A stretch of DNA of 64,000 nt, taken from contig FN648563.1 in NCBI GenBank assembly GCA_000310025.1, positions 36,581-100,580 on the forward strand, written 5' to 3'. This DNA comes from Ectocarpus siliculosus. Its lineage: Eukaryota; Sar; Phaeophyceae; Ectocarpales; Ectocarpaceae. This document shows, piece by piece, positions 1 to 10,568 of this stretch. The notes under the pieces are model-generated. The model was not told where the DNA came from. It saw only the letters and a list, made by a program, of their open reading frames with translations, and did not search any database. The position numbers were made by a program, and so were the translations under genes. Position 1 is the first letter of the stretch, and every line of letters begins with the position of its first letter.

Positions 1-772
1 GAGCAATCGATACTTCAAATGAAGGAATGAATGCACACAACAATATGTTGCATTGGCGAGCGAGACCCTTGTTCTTGAGATCCAGAAATATCTCTGCTGA
101 TGATGCAGGGTGATGTAGCTGCAAGGACCCTTGAGATTCCGTTCTTTCCGAATATCTACGAAAACAAAAGCCATGAAGGGCGTGCTTGAACGCACATAGT
201 CGCACACTGCTGGTCTATTGAGGATGCTTGCACATCGGCACACCATGCGCGCTTTGGTTGTATCATGACTTGTAGGCAATAGGTCGCGTTAACAACTTAC
301 TCAGCCCACACACATTTTCAAGGACTAAACCACCACTGCAATGAATAGACATGATGCCATTGTTTGCTGAAGCGGACACGGAGATTCGATTTTTTTTTCC
401 GAAATAGGTGGACAAAAAACAAGAGCGGTGACATGACGACGGCCAATAAATGAAGAGGAGAGAAACAGGGCACATCGTCGCACATTTTTGTGGTGTATGT
501 CACTGCGCTCGGAGAGTGATGAAATTTGGCGAGGGACAACGAATCACGATGGCTACCGAGGCACCCTCAGGATATCGGGAGACGAGCGCCGCGAGGCTGT
601 ATCGATCTGTTGGTCGTTGTCAAACAAACAGACTGTCTGAGATAAGGTTTTTTGTTTTCTTTCGAATTGCCTCGATTAAATGAAAGTTTGTTGTCGAAGA
701 ACGAATAAACTGTAGTTTGTTGTGCACGGAAGAATTCGGAATATCTCCCAGATCTACGGTTGTATTTGGGTT
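1..772. other. Intergenic DNA, no gene recognised
   Basis: Only short open frames on both strands, without recognisable domains. The right part (626-678) carries one copy of a short motif that recurs at three other places in the window, described separately. Confidence 0.5.
626..678 (+). repeat. Dispersed boundary motif, copy 1
   Basis: Contains AACAGACTGTCTGAGAT, then TTGTTTTCTTTCGAATTGCC. The same block, with few changes, is at 1784-1836 on this strand and, as its core only, on the minus strand at about 25128-25165 and 55318-55345. At 1784 and 55318 it lies directly next to units of the 121-bp satellite, so it looks like the edge of a mobile or satellite-carrying element. Confidence 0.7.
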
Positions 773-791
773 CTTGTTGTGCCGCCCCGGA

Positions 792-1028
792 GGCGTGTTG
801 GTTGGGTTGTCTTGGTTTGGTTTTCTGGGGTCTTACAAAAAGAAAGGTGTCACGGAGTTCTCATTCTGCTGCCTCGCTGCTCCTGCATCAAGAGTTTGAT
901 AGACGCGCGTCTACTGGACCGAGGGCCACGTGTCGAGGAATGCACAGTGTGTAACACGCAGCCCGCGTCGGAGCGTCACGCGGGAAGGAGGGCAGCAGCT
1001 AGCTACCCGTAGCTAGCAGAAATTCGTA
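792..1028 (+). repeat. Foldback left inverted arm
   Basis: Reverse complement of 1958-2194. It starts GGCGTGTTGGTTGGG and ends near GCTAGCAGAAATTCGTA, itself rich in GCTAGC/CTAGCT repeats. Confidence 0.85.
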
Positions 1029-1680
1029 CTGCGGGACGAGGGCAGGATGACGATGGAACACGCTCGGCTGGAGCGACCAGCCGTTGAACTACAAGGGGAC
1101 TTTGACCTACTCTGGTGGCTTGACAACCCGCGTGGTATGTGTCTTCGTGTCAAATTTCATCAAGGGCTGGCTAGTCACATCTCATCCACCGCCATCGCTA
1201 TCAATAGACAGCCGTGCCGTCACCGTGTCACCTTGCGCGCGGTGCAACTCCGTCGTGTGTCATGCTGGAGGTATGCATAGGACGCCGCCACATGAGATAA
1301 CGCAGTTCGCCCAGTCTGCTCGACAGCAGTCTGCTGTGTGCTCCCATTTGTACTTGTCGTCGGCCTCCGCCAACGTTCACTTTCTGCAACCGAGCGGCAC
1401 GCAAACAGCAATCGAGGGTTACTGCTGTGCCTATATACATACCGGTACATCCTCATCATGACGCCACCTGTACGTGGATGCTGGTATTCGGCTATCTATG
1501 AGCAACTATGCGTGACCGTCTCCACCACCCAACGCACTACACGTGATGGAACTCCCTTGTGGGAATGTAGGTACGCCATGAAAACGAGAAAATAGAAATG
1601 GAGTCGTGGGCGCGGCTGATGATGATGATACCACCCCCCATATCTCCCCCGCAATGCCATATAGCATGCAGGCGAAATAA

Positions 1681-1780
1681 TGTCGCTCGAACGGTGCCCT
1701 GCTGCTGAGCTCGTGGCTGGCTTCGACCATTGCCGCCAACTCAGTAGAAAGTCGGATCCAGGGTGGACAATGAATAACTG
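1681..1780 (+). repeat. Single unit of the 121-bp satellite inside the foldback element
   Basis: Begins TGTCGCTCGAACGGTGCCCT and ends at GGTGGACAATGAATAA, matching the units at 55365-58950 closely, in the same orientation. It stands alone here, 54 kb from the array, and is followed at once by the boundary motif. Confidence 0.9.
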
Positions 1781-1783
1781 TCT

Positions 1784-1836
1784 AACAGACTGTCTGAGAT
1801 ATGGTTGATTGTTTTCTTTCGAATTGCCTTGATTAA
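1784..1836 (+). repeat. Dispersed boundary motif, copy 2
   Basis: AACAGACTGTCTGAGATATGG followed by GTTTTCTTTCGAATTGCC. It abuts the satellite unit inside the foldback element. Confidence 0.7.
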
Positions 1837-1957
1837 TACTTGTGTGGCCTACGGAGGGAGACATCCCCCGTACCACACATTCCGACCGGCACAAAGCCTC
1901 GTAACATCTCCTATCCCCAACTTCGAAAGAAAAAGGGAAGGTGGGCGGGAGAAAAGC

Positions 1958-2194
1958 TACGAATTTCTGCTAGCTACGGGTAGCTAGCTGCTGCCCTCCT
2001 TCCCGCGTGAACCTCCGACGCGGGCTGCGTGTTACACACTGTGCATTCCTCGACACGTGGCCCTCGGTCCAGTAGACGCGCGTCTATCAAACTCTTGATG
2101 CAGGAGCAGCGAGGCAGCAGAATGAAAACTCCGTGAGACCTTTGTTTTTGGAAGACCCCAGAAAACCAAACCAAGACAACCCAACCAACACGCC
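1958..2194 (-). repeat. Foldback right inverted arm
   Basis: Inverted copy of 792-1028, about 97 percent identical by eye. Confidence 0.85.
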
Positions 2195-2236
2195 ACAACA
2201 AGCGTTAAGGGGTAGATGGCAGCACAAACTTAGTTG

Positions 2237-2923
2237 GGTAGTGAGGTTTGACAACTGGTCGTTCGTGTAACGGTGCGCATCTATCGCGACGGCAAGCGTA
2301 TTGAGAAAATAGTTCGTGCGTGGTGCTTCTCGTCATCATGTTCTTTTTCGTGGTCACTTCATACTTCGTGGTCACTTCATACTTACCGCAAATAAATGAT
2401 GAAAGAGAGTCTCCACAGTTCGGAAACGGCGACTATATTATGTTTGTTGTGTTTGTTGTTGCTGAGCGCACATCAGATGTCGCCGTTCGTTACAGCCTGC
2501 GGTGGGCCACAGGGACGAGAGTAAGTGTCTTCTCGAGAGTTAATTGATGCCTTCTCTAGGTTTTTTTCTGTTGGTATACTACAGTACCTGTCGCTCTCTC
2601 GCCTATCGCCGTTGGGGTCCCAACAACATCGAACGTCAACCGCAATCGCTTTTCTTCTTGCTGGGTAAGAGGCTACCCGTGTACCCGCCTGCTGATGTGA
2701 GGCGATGGGCGCTGCCTCTTTACTTGAAGCAACGGGGGCATGGCCCCTATACTGTTTGCTGCGTGCTGTGCTATGTGACAGTTTCCAGCGGTTCAGAGCG
2801 GCGACGATGGTTTTGTATGCTCTCTTTTTCCACCTCCCTGAAGTCTGTCGCGTCTGGCTCACTTGTCTTTGTTGTCCCTTCTTTCTTTTTTTATTTTCAG
2901 CTTGCTTTTTGGGGTCCGCCGGT
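2237..2923 (+). repeat. Direct duplication, copy 1
   Basis: Matches 3852-4523 over about 0.7 kb with scattered substitutions and small indels. Shared landmarks are CGGTGCGCATCTAT, CTGCGGTGGGCCA, GGGTCCCAACAACATCGAACG and TTTTTTGGGGTCC. No coding domain is recognised, and open frames in the two copies are not conserved. Confidence 0.75.
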
Positions 2924-2953
2924 CACCCACCCACCCATTAGTTCAGTTTTACA

Positions 2954-2991
2954 TGTTGTTGTCGTCGTCGTCGTTGTTGTTGTTGTTGTCT
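2954..2991 (+). repeat. GTT/GTC microsatellite
   Basis: Run of GTTGTT, then GTCGTCGTCGTC, then GTTGTTGTTGTT. A similar run precedes the matching repeat at 20453. Confidence 0.9.
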
Positions 2992-3166
2992 TCACATTAA
3001 AACCGTTCCGATCTCTCTCTAGCCAGTACCTTCATATGTCCGTACTGATCCAACACTTGGCGCTGTCGATTCCCGTGGTCACAGGCTAACTTACCCTAAA
3101 ACGGTACGCTAAACCAAACTGGCCCCCAAGAGGTCCGCAAGTCAATAGAACTCAACGACAGATACT
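2974..3166 (+). repeat. 190-bp dispersed repeat, copy 1
   Basis: Near-identical to 20453-20647. Shared landmarks are TCTTCACATTAAAA, CCGATCTCTCTCTA, GATTCCCGTGGTCACAGG and GGTCCGCAAGTCAATAGAA. A weaker fragment is at about 39048-39115. Both full copies begin in a GTT microsatellite. Confidence 0.85.
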
Positions 3167-3851
3167 CTTTGGAAGGGGGTGTTTACTTGCCATGTCTATG
3201 ACTGGGCCCTGCAAGTTTCACAATTCTGAAGCATTTCTGAAGGTAGTTGACACAACAGTGTCATCGTTCGATACCCGTTCGGTGGGGAATCAATCTCAAA
3301 TCATGACCCGTCCCCGAGTTTGAGCAGCTTCCGCCTCCTGGGGCCGGCAAGAATCGGCCTTCACTCCTGTACCTTGTCTGTTTCGCCATGGGAAAGAGGG
3401 TCCTGCGTGCTGCGCGCCACCTCTTTTTTTGTTTTTGCGTTTGTTGTTGTGATTTTCTTCCTGAGTGACCGTTGTACACAACGTGCGGCTGCTGCTGTAC
3501 ACATACTTGCGGTTGCTGCAGTATATGCTCGGAATGAATGAATGTGCTGAAAAGAAAGGTCGTAAGGTTATCGTCTCTGTTGTTTTGGGCTGCACGCGTT
3601 GCTCGCGTAGGCGATGCGCGTCTCCTACTTTTTTCCAGTGTCGTTGTCGGCAGCACAGTTAGTTATAGTTGAAGAGACAAAAATCAACAGACGGTCCGCC
3701 TTAGCTTTTTTTGTTTTGCTGCATGAATGGGTGGGTGGTATGCATCGGCACGCGTGCTGTTTCCTTACATGGTCTGCTGCGTAGTCGTTATTTCAGCGAT
3801 AAGTAAGGTAGACGAGAGCACAACAATCTTATTTACTACGTAGTGCAAGTT
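3167..3851. other. Intergenic DNA, nothing recognised
   Basis: Short ORFs occur on both strands without domain signatures or shared repeats. Confidence 0.4.
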
Positions 3852-4523
3852 GCGTAGTGAGGTATGATAACCAACAGCTCGTTCGTGCAGCGGTGCGCAT
3901 CTATTGCGGACGGCAAGCAAGCGTATTGAGATAATAGTTTGTCCGTGGTGCTATGTAGTCATGCTCTTTTTAGTTTTCATTTCCTACAACAAGATAGTCC
4001 ACAGCTCGCAAACGGCGACTACATTTGTTTGTTGTGCTTGTTTGCTGTTGCTGAGCCGACGTCGGATATCGCCGTTCGATACACGACGTGACATCATGTC
4101 TGACAGCCTGCGGTGGGCCAGAGGGACGAGAGTGAGTGTCTTCTCGAGAGGGTCAATGCCTTGTCTTCTCTCCGCTCTCTTCTTTTTGTCTACCTCTCTC
4201 TCTTTCTCTCGCCTTTCGCCGGTAGGGTCCCAACAACATCGAACGTCAACCAACCGCAGTCGTTTCGCTTTTTGCTGAGTAAGAGGCAACCCGTGCATCC
4301 GGCTGCTGCATGTGAAGCGATGGGCGTTATGCCAAGCAATGGACTTGGGCCCTACCTGATATTTGCTGCATATGTAGTGCTCTATGTGAGAGTTTCCAGC
4401 GGTCTGGAGCGAGCGGCGACGTTGCTTTTCTTCTATTCTCTCTTTTGCCTCCTCCCTGAAGCCTGTCGCGTCTGGCTCGTTTGTTGTCGCTTCTTTATGC
4501 TTTGTTTTTTGGGGTCCCCCGGT
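3852..4523 (+). repeat. Direct duplication, copy 2
   Basis: Second copy of 2237-2923, offset about 1.6 kb. It ends where the copia gag remnant's Gly/Gln-rich tail begins on the other strand. Confidence 0.75.
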
Positions 4524-4567
4524 TCCTGTGTGCTCATCGGGCGTCTTCTTGGTGTCTACCTTGATTG

Positions 4568-5345
4568 TTACCCGCAGCAAAAATCGAAAGCTTCAGAATT
4601 CCCTAGCGCGAAGAAGTACTGCATACATACGATGATCATTGTTGCTGCTGCCGCTGCGGCTGTTGCGGCTGTCGGCACTGCTGCACCTGCGCCTGCGGCT
4701 GTTGCTGTCGGACAACACCCCCCCCCCGGAGGACCAGTGTTGCCCGCGGCCGCCGCCGTTGTTGCCATTCCGCTGTTGGCCCCCGCCCCCCCCGTTGCCG
4801 CCGTGTCCAAAGCCACGGCCCACTACAAGGGCATGTCGGTTGGAAGAAACCGCCGGTGTCGCAGCTGCCGACCCTCGCTCCCTCATCTCGCTGGCCTTGA
4901 GCGTGCAAATCGACCGCGCACGACGTCCTGCAACTCAGCGCGGGATAAATGCCGCTTGTAAAGACTAGTGCGCTTCTCGACATCGTAGCGTGCGGGGAGT
5001 TGGCGAACAAGGACCTGCACAACTTCCTGCTCACTCTTAGCAATGCCCACAGCCCGCAACTTGGTATCCGGTTGTGCGACGCGCGAGAAGAACAGCTTGG
5101 GGTCCTCATCATCCTTCATGGTTACATTGTCTAGCTCGGCGACGAGAAGCAGACAATCAGCTGGGTGGTTCGGCAATAACCAATCCTCCATCATCCTTCA
5201 CGCTTCTGCCACGGAGTGGCAAGAGTACGGGTCGTTCTCAAATGGGGCCCCCACCGCTGCCTCCAAGAAAAAACTCCATGTCCTCTCGTGCTCAACGACC
5301 AGTTGTGCACCATGCTGGCGAGTCAAGCATCCTTCATCCTGACAA
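4568..5345 (-). pseudogene. gag: Copia-type gag remnant (UBN2-like) with Gly/Gln-rich tail
   Basis: The minus strand at 5345-4883 reads as a copia-family gag: an acidic stretch (ELDNVTMKDDEDPKLFF, about 5140-5090), then LRAVGIAKSEQEVV and a short Leu-Pro-x-x-Tyr step (LPARYDVEKR), the usual pattern of the UBN2/gag-polypeptide family. An in-frame interruption lies near 5195. Downstream, another frame continues as a Gly/Gln-rich linker (4886-4593) as in gag proteins before a zinc knuckle, but no CCHC knuckle, protease, integrase or RT follows. The element is therefore truncated on its 3' side at the 3852-4523 duplication. The upstream portion is separated from a possible gag N-terminus by the hairpin insertion at 5388-5760. 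The family call is fairly sure, the exact ends are not. Confidence 0.65.
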
Positions 5346-5387
5346 CTGACAACGGGAACCTCAGCACTGCCGGAGCTTGTGTGCTAC

Positions 5388-5453
5388 AGAAGCCGAAATC
5401 AAACCATTAGACTAGTCAGCTTTTACTAGTCTAATGGTTTCATTTCGGCTTCT
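5388..5453. repeat. Hairpin 1
   Basis: Arms of 29 nt (5388-5416 and 5425-5453) pair with one mismatch around an 8-nt loop. The inner end of each arm carries ACTAGT. Confidence 0.9.
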
Positions 5454-5702
5454 ATACAAGTTAGTCGTGGGGTTCGTGAGCCCCGTCACTTTCACTTCCG
5501 AGGAGGGTGACTCCCCTTGCCAGCGCTACTGTCCGTCCAATCTTTATTTCGCTTCATATCACTCGCCACCCACATCCTGCAGTATGTTCCAGGGTCCACG
5601 AGTCCTTCCGTCACCCATACTCTGGCCGAGAGTATCAAGGGTCTCAGGAAAAGAAACACTTAAGTGTTCAGCCAGGGTCTCCAACCCACGACTAAATTTT
5701 AC

Positions 5703-5760
5703 AGAAGCCGAAACCAAACCATTAGACGCTGACTAGTCTAATGGTTTGATTTCGGCTTCT
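5703..5760. repeat. Hairpin 2
   Basis: Arms of about 24 nt pair with one mismatch around a loop of about 10 nt. The sequence is the same as hairpin 1, with a slightly different centre. Confidence 0.9.
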
Positions 5761-5764
5761 ATAG

Positions 5765-6137
5765 TGCTGGAGATCATGGTTGTCCACGCAGACCAGAAAG
5801 CGTCTCCACCGACTGAGAAAGGTATCGGCGTTGCAATTTGCCGGGATTTTAGGCACAGGAGTTCTGACAATTGTACCTCCCAAAGGCAAACCCGGCACCC
5901 CAGTACAGTACCACCATCGTGACGCACCCCGCCTGGCCACATTGGCCTCACCGGTGCAGATGAAGCCCCTCCACGAGCAACTAGCCCGTCGCCTCCTGGG
6001 CTGCCGGCAGGTGCACCCGCCGCCTGCTGCTGTGCTGCCCGAACCTCCTTCGTCTCAGCCTTGGCAGCCTCCACAGCTAGCGCCTCATCCAACCTCGCGC
6101 GCAGAGCTGCAACACCTTCCTCCTCCGCTCCAGGCAT
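5765..6137 (-). pseudogene. Possible copia gag N-terminal part
   Basis: On the minus strand, one frame gives an Ala/Glu-rich helical start (AALRARLDEALAVEAAKAET). A second frame gives RTPVPKIPANCNADTF, then a Trp-Arg-Arg-Phe step (5880-5800), reminiscent of the first segment of copia gag proteins. Two frames are needed, so a frameshift lies near 5900-5940. It points the same way as the gag remnant at 5345-4568 and lies just upstream of it across the hairpin insertion. The assignment rests mainly on position. Confidence 0.35.
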
Positions 6138-6837
6138 ATCAAACTAAAACTCTAAAGCCTCCCTGCTGTCCCAGCCTCGAAGTGCTGTCCCAGCTATGAA
6201 ACCTGCTGTTCCGGTCCCCGCAATGGCCACCGCACCAGCTCTGCACTGCTGTCCTCGTCCCCTTTGGCCGCGATTCCAGCTATGAAAATATTGTCCGCTG
6301 CCCCGATGGCCTGGCTCCCACCGCTCAGACGCCAATACCCACTACCAACACCAGGCCTTACAATATGTTGTGTTTTATCTGTGACCTGGTACTGGCCGTT
6401 GATCTGATGTGTTGATGGTTTTTTCTGCTTTCGTGATGGATGGGATAGTTCTGCGCGAGAATCGTGGGGGGGTAAGTATTGAGTATTGTTCCATGATCCT
6501 AGTCGCGGGTGGAGTGATTGTTTTGGTTTTGGCTTCATGTTCAGGGTGGAGTGGATGCTACAGCCGGGGGGCTGCTGGACTGGTATATTTGTCAAAGTAT
6601 TGGATATCGAAGGAGGGGTTTGACATGTTCTCGTTACTTGAACTGGTCAATAGGTTGAAACATGAATTTGTTTGTTTTGGCGGCCTCCGGGGGGTACGCA
6701 GATGAAATGTGTTGATGGGCATGCTGCACAGCGATGGTGACGCCTACCACCTGTCCTTCACTCTCTAAGCTACCAAGGTCTTGAGTCAACCTTTCTCTTT
6801 CGGCCTCTGACGAGCTACCGCACCCAAACAGTCTGGC
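6138..6837. other. Region without a recognised gene
   Basis: A minus-strand open frame (6595-6194, 133 codons) has no motif I recognise. It could be 5' sequence of the gag-like remnant. Confidence 0.3.
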
Positions 6838-8330
6838 TGTCACGTGTTCGGAGTGACGGTCGGCATGATGTTGGACGTCGTGCGGGTCTCTGCTCGTTGT
6901 AATGTTGGCTCCGAGGGTGTCTGTCTCGCGTTCTTGCTCACATGGCCGCCTCCCCCCCCGGCACCGGACGCCCCTGAATCGTCTGCCGCATGGGTAGCCC
7001 GCGTGGGCCGGCGAGATACCCTCGCCCTACGTGTCGGCATGTCCAAGATCCCGTCGTTGGCGACCCCATCCTCCGACAGGATGAAGTTGTACAGGGTCAC
7101 ACCTGCTTGGACGACCGCCGGCACAGCCACAATGGTGAAGTGCATGCGGTTCTTCAAGCACATGAACTTCCACTGCATTGATTCAATATCGGACAAGGCC
7201 TTGGGAAAGGGACGCGGTAAGGCGAGTTGCAGGCTACCTGACGATCACGAAACAATTGTTTAGCCGCAATATCTCCGCCCTTGGCTTGCGAAGATGTATC
7301 CGGAAGAATCTCTACGGTGGCAAAGTCTGGATTAGCAGAAATCGCTCAGGTGTAAAGATCGTCACTCGCAGGCGCCAAAACGTGTGTTCGACGATGACGC
7401 GTGTTTGGGCATGTACATATTTGAAGAACGTCTGGGTCCGTAAAGACGCTAAGTCCCGAGGGGTAAGCAGCCAGGAGAGGTTCCCGAACGCCCAAGTCTC
7501 CGAGAATATAGCGCTCTGTAAACACTTGGGGCCTCTAGGACTCAGGCTTGAGTTTCTCAGCAGCGATGTGCTTACTTTATTTACACGAACGTGAAATCCC
7601 AGCGCCGCCAGCCGAACCGGCAGCCCCACAATTCATGAGGCTTAGCATGCCCGCGTGTCGACGGTATCTAGTAGGATGGCGGAGGGAAAACCCTTGTTAT
7701 TGTAGTAGGCGTCCATGTCACGTTTTGACGGTGGAGGTATTGGAATATGACTTCCATTCATCGCCGCCATGCAGGTCCGGGGAATATGAAGTCAGCCTTT
7801 TGGGTCATCAGGGTGCATTGGCATGGCGCGGGAATGTTATATGGAGGAATTTTGTGATCCATGTGTGAGAGAGAGGGTGTGGGGATAAGGGGGATGACTG
7901 CAGATTTATTGAGTCTCGCGCTACATGTCGAAGTCTTGACATGTAGCTGACATGTAGCACTACTAGTGGCTCGGGTGGGCCAGGCTGTAAACTGCAACAA
8001 CAAGAAAAATACATAACGAAGGAGAGCAGCTTCGCAGACCTAAATGAGGCCAGATGTCGAAACCTGAAGCTTGTGCGCGTTGCTCGAACGCGTCCGAGAT
8101 GCTCTCTAGCTCGTTCCTTCTTGGCCACCGCAAGAACTTCAGACAAAGTGCGTCACACGTTGATGAACTATTTCGTCCAGCTGGATACCCACCCATTAGA
8201 GACCACGGAACAGCACGGCCGTCGGACGTAAAGTCGTTCCGGGGCCAAGGCGATAGGGAACCATGGGGTTCTCTCACATGGGTTGAACGGAGGTCCACGA
8301 CCACCGTTGGCTGGGGTATGTCCGTCGTCC
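6838..8330 (-). pseudogene. PIF/Harbinger (HARBI1-like, DDE_Tnp_4) transposase pseudogene
   Basis: Four minus-strand blocks appear in the order expected for the DDE_Tnp_4 family. About 8180-8060 carries an N-terminal WPRRNELESISDAFEQRA step. About 7772-7640 reads AAMNGSHIPIPPPS, then AYYNNKGFPSAILLDTVDT, the region around the first catalytic Asp and the family's YYNxKG signature. About 7500-7330 has SWLLTP and then a VEHTFWRLR step like the conserved VExxFGxLK. About 7196-7060 holds MQWKFMCLKNRMHF, then a terminal LYNFIL, where the family usually has LHN. The first catalytic Asp appears as Asn (AMNGSH instead of AIDGTH). Frames differ between blocks and stops separate them, so it cannot make a transposase as it stands. 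Some gaps could be introns. I did not find its terminal inverted repeats. Confidence 0.72.
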
Positions 8331-9461
8331 CATAAAGCGCAGTGACGAGCTTGGCAAAGGTGGGTCTCTTGTCGTTGAGGATGATTTGTCGAGGTTGATA
8401 TCCGGCATCAATACAGGCACATGTGTTTTCGGCGCTTCATCAGCTATCCCGTTATGCATTTCAAGGTTGACCACCGTGCTGCCTCGAAAAGACATGATGA
8501 AGACTCCGGCAACTTTGACGCTTCGGTTCCTCACAATTCAACCTTAACCTTATAATATCAACGTTAGACGGGGGTGGCTGCTTTGCGTCCATTTGTTTGT
8601 ATTTTTTTATTTCTCGCAGCCCGTTCCTGACGTTGTTTGGTCCTTCTCGCGGGTTGTTACGTGTTCGGAGCGACGGTTGGTATGATGTTTGATAGAAATT
8701 GAACATGACTGTCTACCCCGTCAGAGAAAAAAGCAAACTATAATAATACCATCCCCCGAAAATACTAATGCACCGACTTCGGAGGCAAAACGCGATCCGG
8801 TTAGTACAGCATCACCAAAACAAGCAAAAGCCAAATACCCGACACAAGTCACATTAAAGCAGTAGCCCCTTGTGTGCCGACATGACAGTCGATAACCATC
8901 CCCGTCCCTTTTCCCATCGATTGCTTTCCACAATTATCTACCTGCAACGGCATTTCGTCCATACGTCACGGCCGCTACGTCGACTGTTATCACAAATTTC
9001 GGGTGGAAGGAGAAAATATTTCGTCGAAAGTGAGGCAATCACCGGTAACCCCCAAACCCCTGCAAACAATAATTCACAAACCCACCAGTAACAGCGCATG
9101 CATGAGTACCTCGTTCCCCGTAATAGGTCGTTCATCCTACCGCCGAGGTTAAATCGCAAAACATGCGCTACAGGTGGAGCACCAAAACAGAAGCATACAA
9201 AAGTAGGCATCCAACACATGGTCTACCAGCGTGCTCTTACTGAAAATACGGTTGAGTTGCTGCTCGACACAAGTGCATAGTGCGAGTACTCGGTTCTTAG
9301 AAACATTGCCTGTAACGTTCAACATCACCACCCAATTGGTAGCTCTGTGTACAGCGATGAATAGTGGCTGGGCGACAATTGTCTACCATCGCGACCACAC
9401 GGTTTATCTGTACGAAGGATGATTAGGCCTCTGCAACAAAACACGAATTGTCAACCAACAT
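8331..9461. other. Intergenic DNA
   Basis: No gene recognised. About 8650-8695 resembles 6840-6885 (CACGTGTTCGGAGTGACGG-like), so a small repeat brackets the transposase pseudogene. Confidence 0.4.
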
Positions 9462-9813
9462 TTGAAAGCTCAACCTATATTGAAAGCTCAACCTATAAAC
9501 CGCACACGATCGAAACCAAAACCTCGAAAGTTCACACCGCAGCAAGCCCGTCAACTTCTTCGCGTCGCGCCTCGGTTCAGATCTCGAACCTTCCGTCACC
9601 ATTTATCGGCGCCCCGCTCCCGTGACTACCAGATCCTCTCCCGCAGCTCCGCCCGCGAACGCATGCGCCCCGGCCGTCGCCGCCCCAACGCCTTTCCACG
9701 GTCGCAAATGGTGTCCACCCCCAGCACGCTCTCCCCAGCCCTCGCCCTCAGGTGGTTCCCCGGGCCTAAGGACTGCGACGATCATCCAAACCTGGCCACA
9801 CCTAGCCCTTCGC

Positions 9814-9845
<32 letters not shown>

Positions 9846-10263
9846 TCGCTAACCTCCTCGGCGTCCAATCCTCCATACTGCTGCTGCTACCGATGCCGGG
9901 TCGAACGGGCGCAGCGGTGCTACAAACCAGGCCACACCCGCCCCCCCGTCGTTGCCCCCGCTGTCGCCGACCGCCTCGGCGTGCCACCATTTCCTGCAAT
10001 GTCAAGCAGCGGCTAACCGGAAGAGTGTTGCTGCTGCGGGCGTTGTTGGCGAGGACCACCACTTCAGTGCTGATGGTACTGCTGACCGGGAGCACCACCC
10101 CACTGCTGCTTCTGGCTAGGACCACCCCACTCACTGCCGCTGCTGGTGCGTCTCTAATCATGGTTGCCTCCTCTCTGCTGACGCCCAGCACCACCCCCGA
10201 CGCCACACTAAAGACGTAGCGAGGTTTTCTTTGTTCATGTGGATCACCATCCTTTGCTGCCAT
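9462..10263. other. Low-complexity Pro/Gln/Gly-rich region
   Basis: Compositionally biased open frames run on both strands (9462-10016 plus; 10263-9802 minus). On the minus strand a third frame gives Gln/Gly-rich pieces (WGGPSQKQQWGG) broken by stops, like a decayed gag linker. I do not call a gene. Confidence 0.35.
9818..9845 (+). repeat. CTG microsatellite
   Basis: About nine uninterrupted CTG/GCT triplets. Confidence 0.95.
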
Positions 10264-10568
10264 GCGATTGTGTTTTTTGCTTTAGAGCCGCGCAGCAGAA
10301 ATGTCGGGGGTGGATAGTTGTTACATAATGCGACCCCGCGAAACAAGAAATCGTCGCGAACACCAACAACACCAAAAGTCACGTTGACCACGTCCTTGGA
10401 CCAGGGTCTCCCCCACCTCATACAGCCACAGCGGGGGGTGCAGATAAGTCCTCTGACGCCCTCCACCGACCCTCTCACCCTCTTATCTCAGTTTGTAACT
10501 CATGTTGTTGCAGTAGAATTCGCATTGCTTCATGTTGCTCCTGCAATTGCTGCTCGTCCGATTCGACC

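Larger units (their letters stand above)
773..2203. mobile_element. Foldback-type element with long terminal inverted repeats
   Basis: Two arms of about 237 bp (792-1028 and 1958-2194) are inverted copies with only a few mismatches. A short outer extension (about 773-781 and 2195-2203) also matches, with about 11 extra bases in the left arm. The 930-bp centre has no long convincing ORF but carries one unit of the satellite that forms the array at 55.4-58.9 kb, followed by the boundary motif. I could not find a clear target-site duplication. The architecture fits foldback or long-TIR non-autonomous DNA transposons such as MULE-like elements. The class is inference. Confidence 0.75.
5388..5760. 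mobile_element. 373-bp insertion bounded by two hairpins (MITE-like)
   Basis: Both ends are near-perfect palindromes built from the same sequence (AGAAGCCGAAATCAAACC and its complement). The whole unit therefore has inverted ends, and each end alone can fold back. The 249 bp between them has no recognised gene. It sits between two gag-like minus-strand segments, suggesting insertion into a copia element. Confidence 0.55.
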
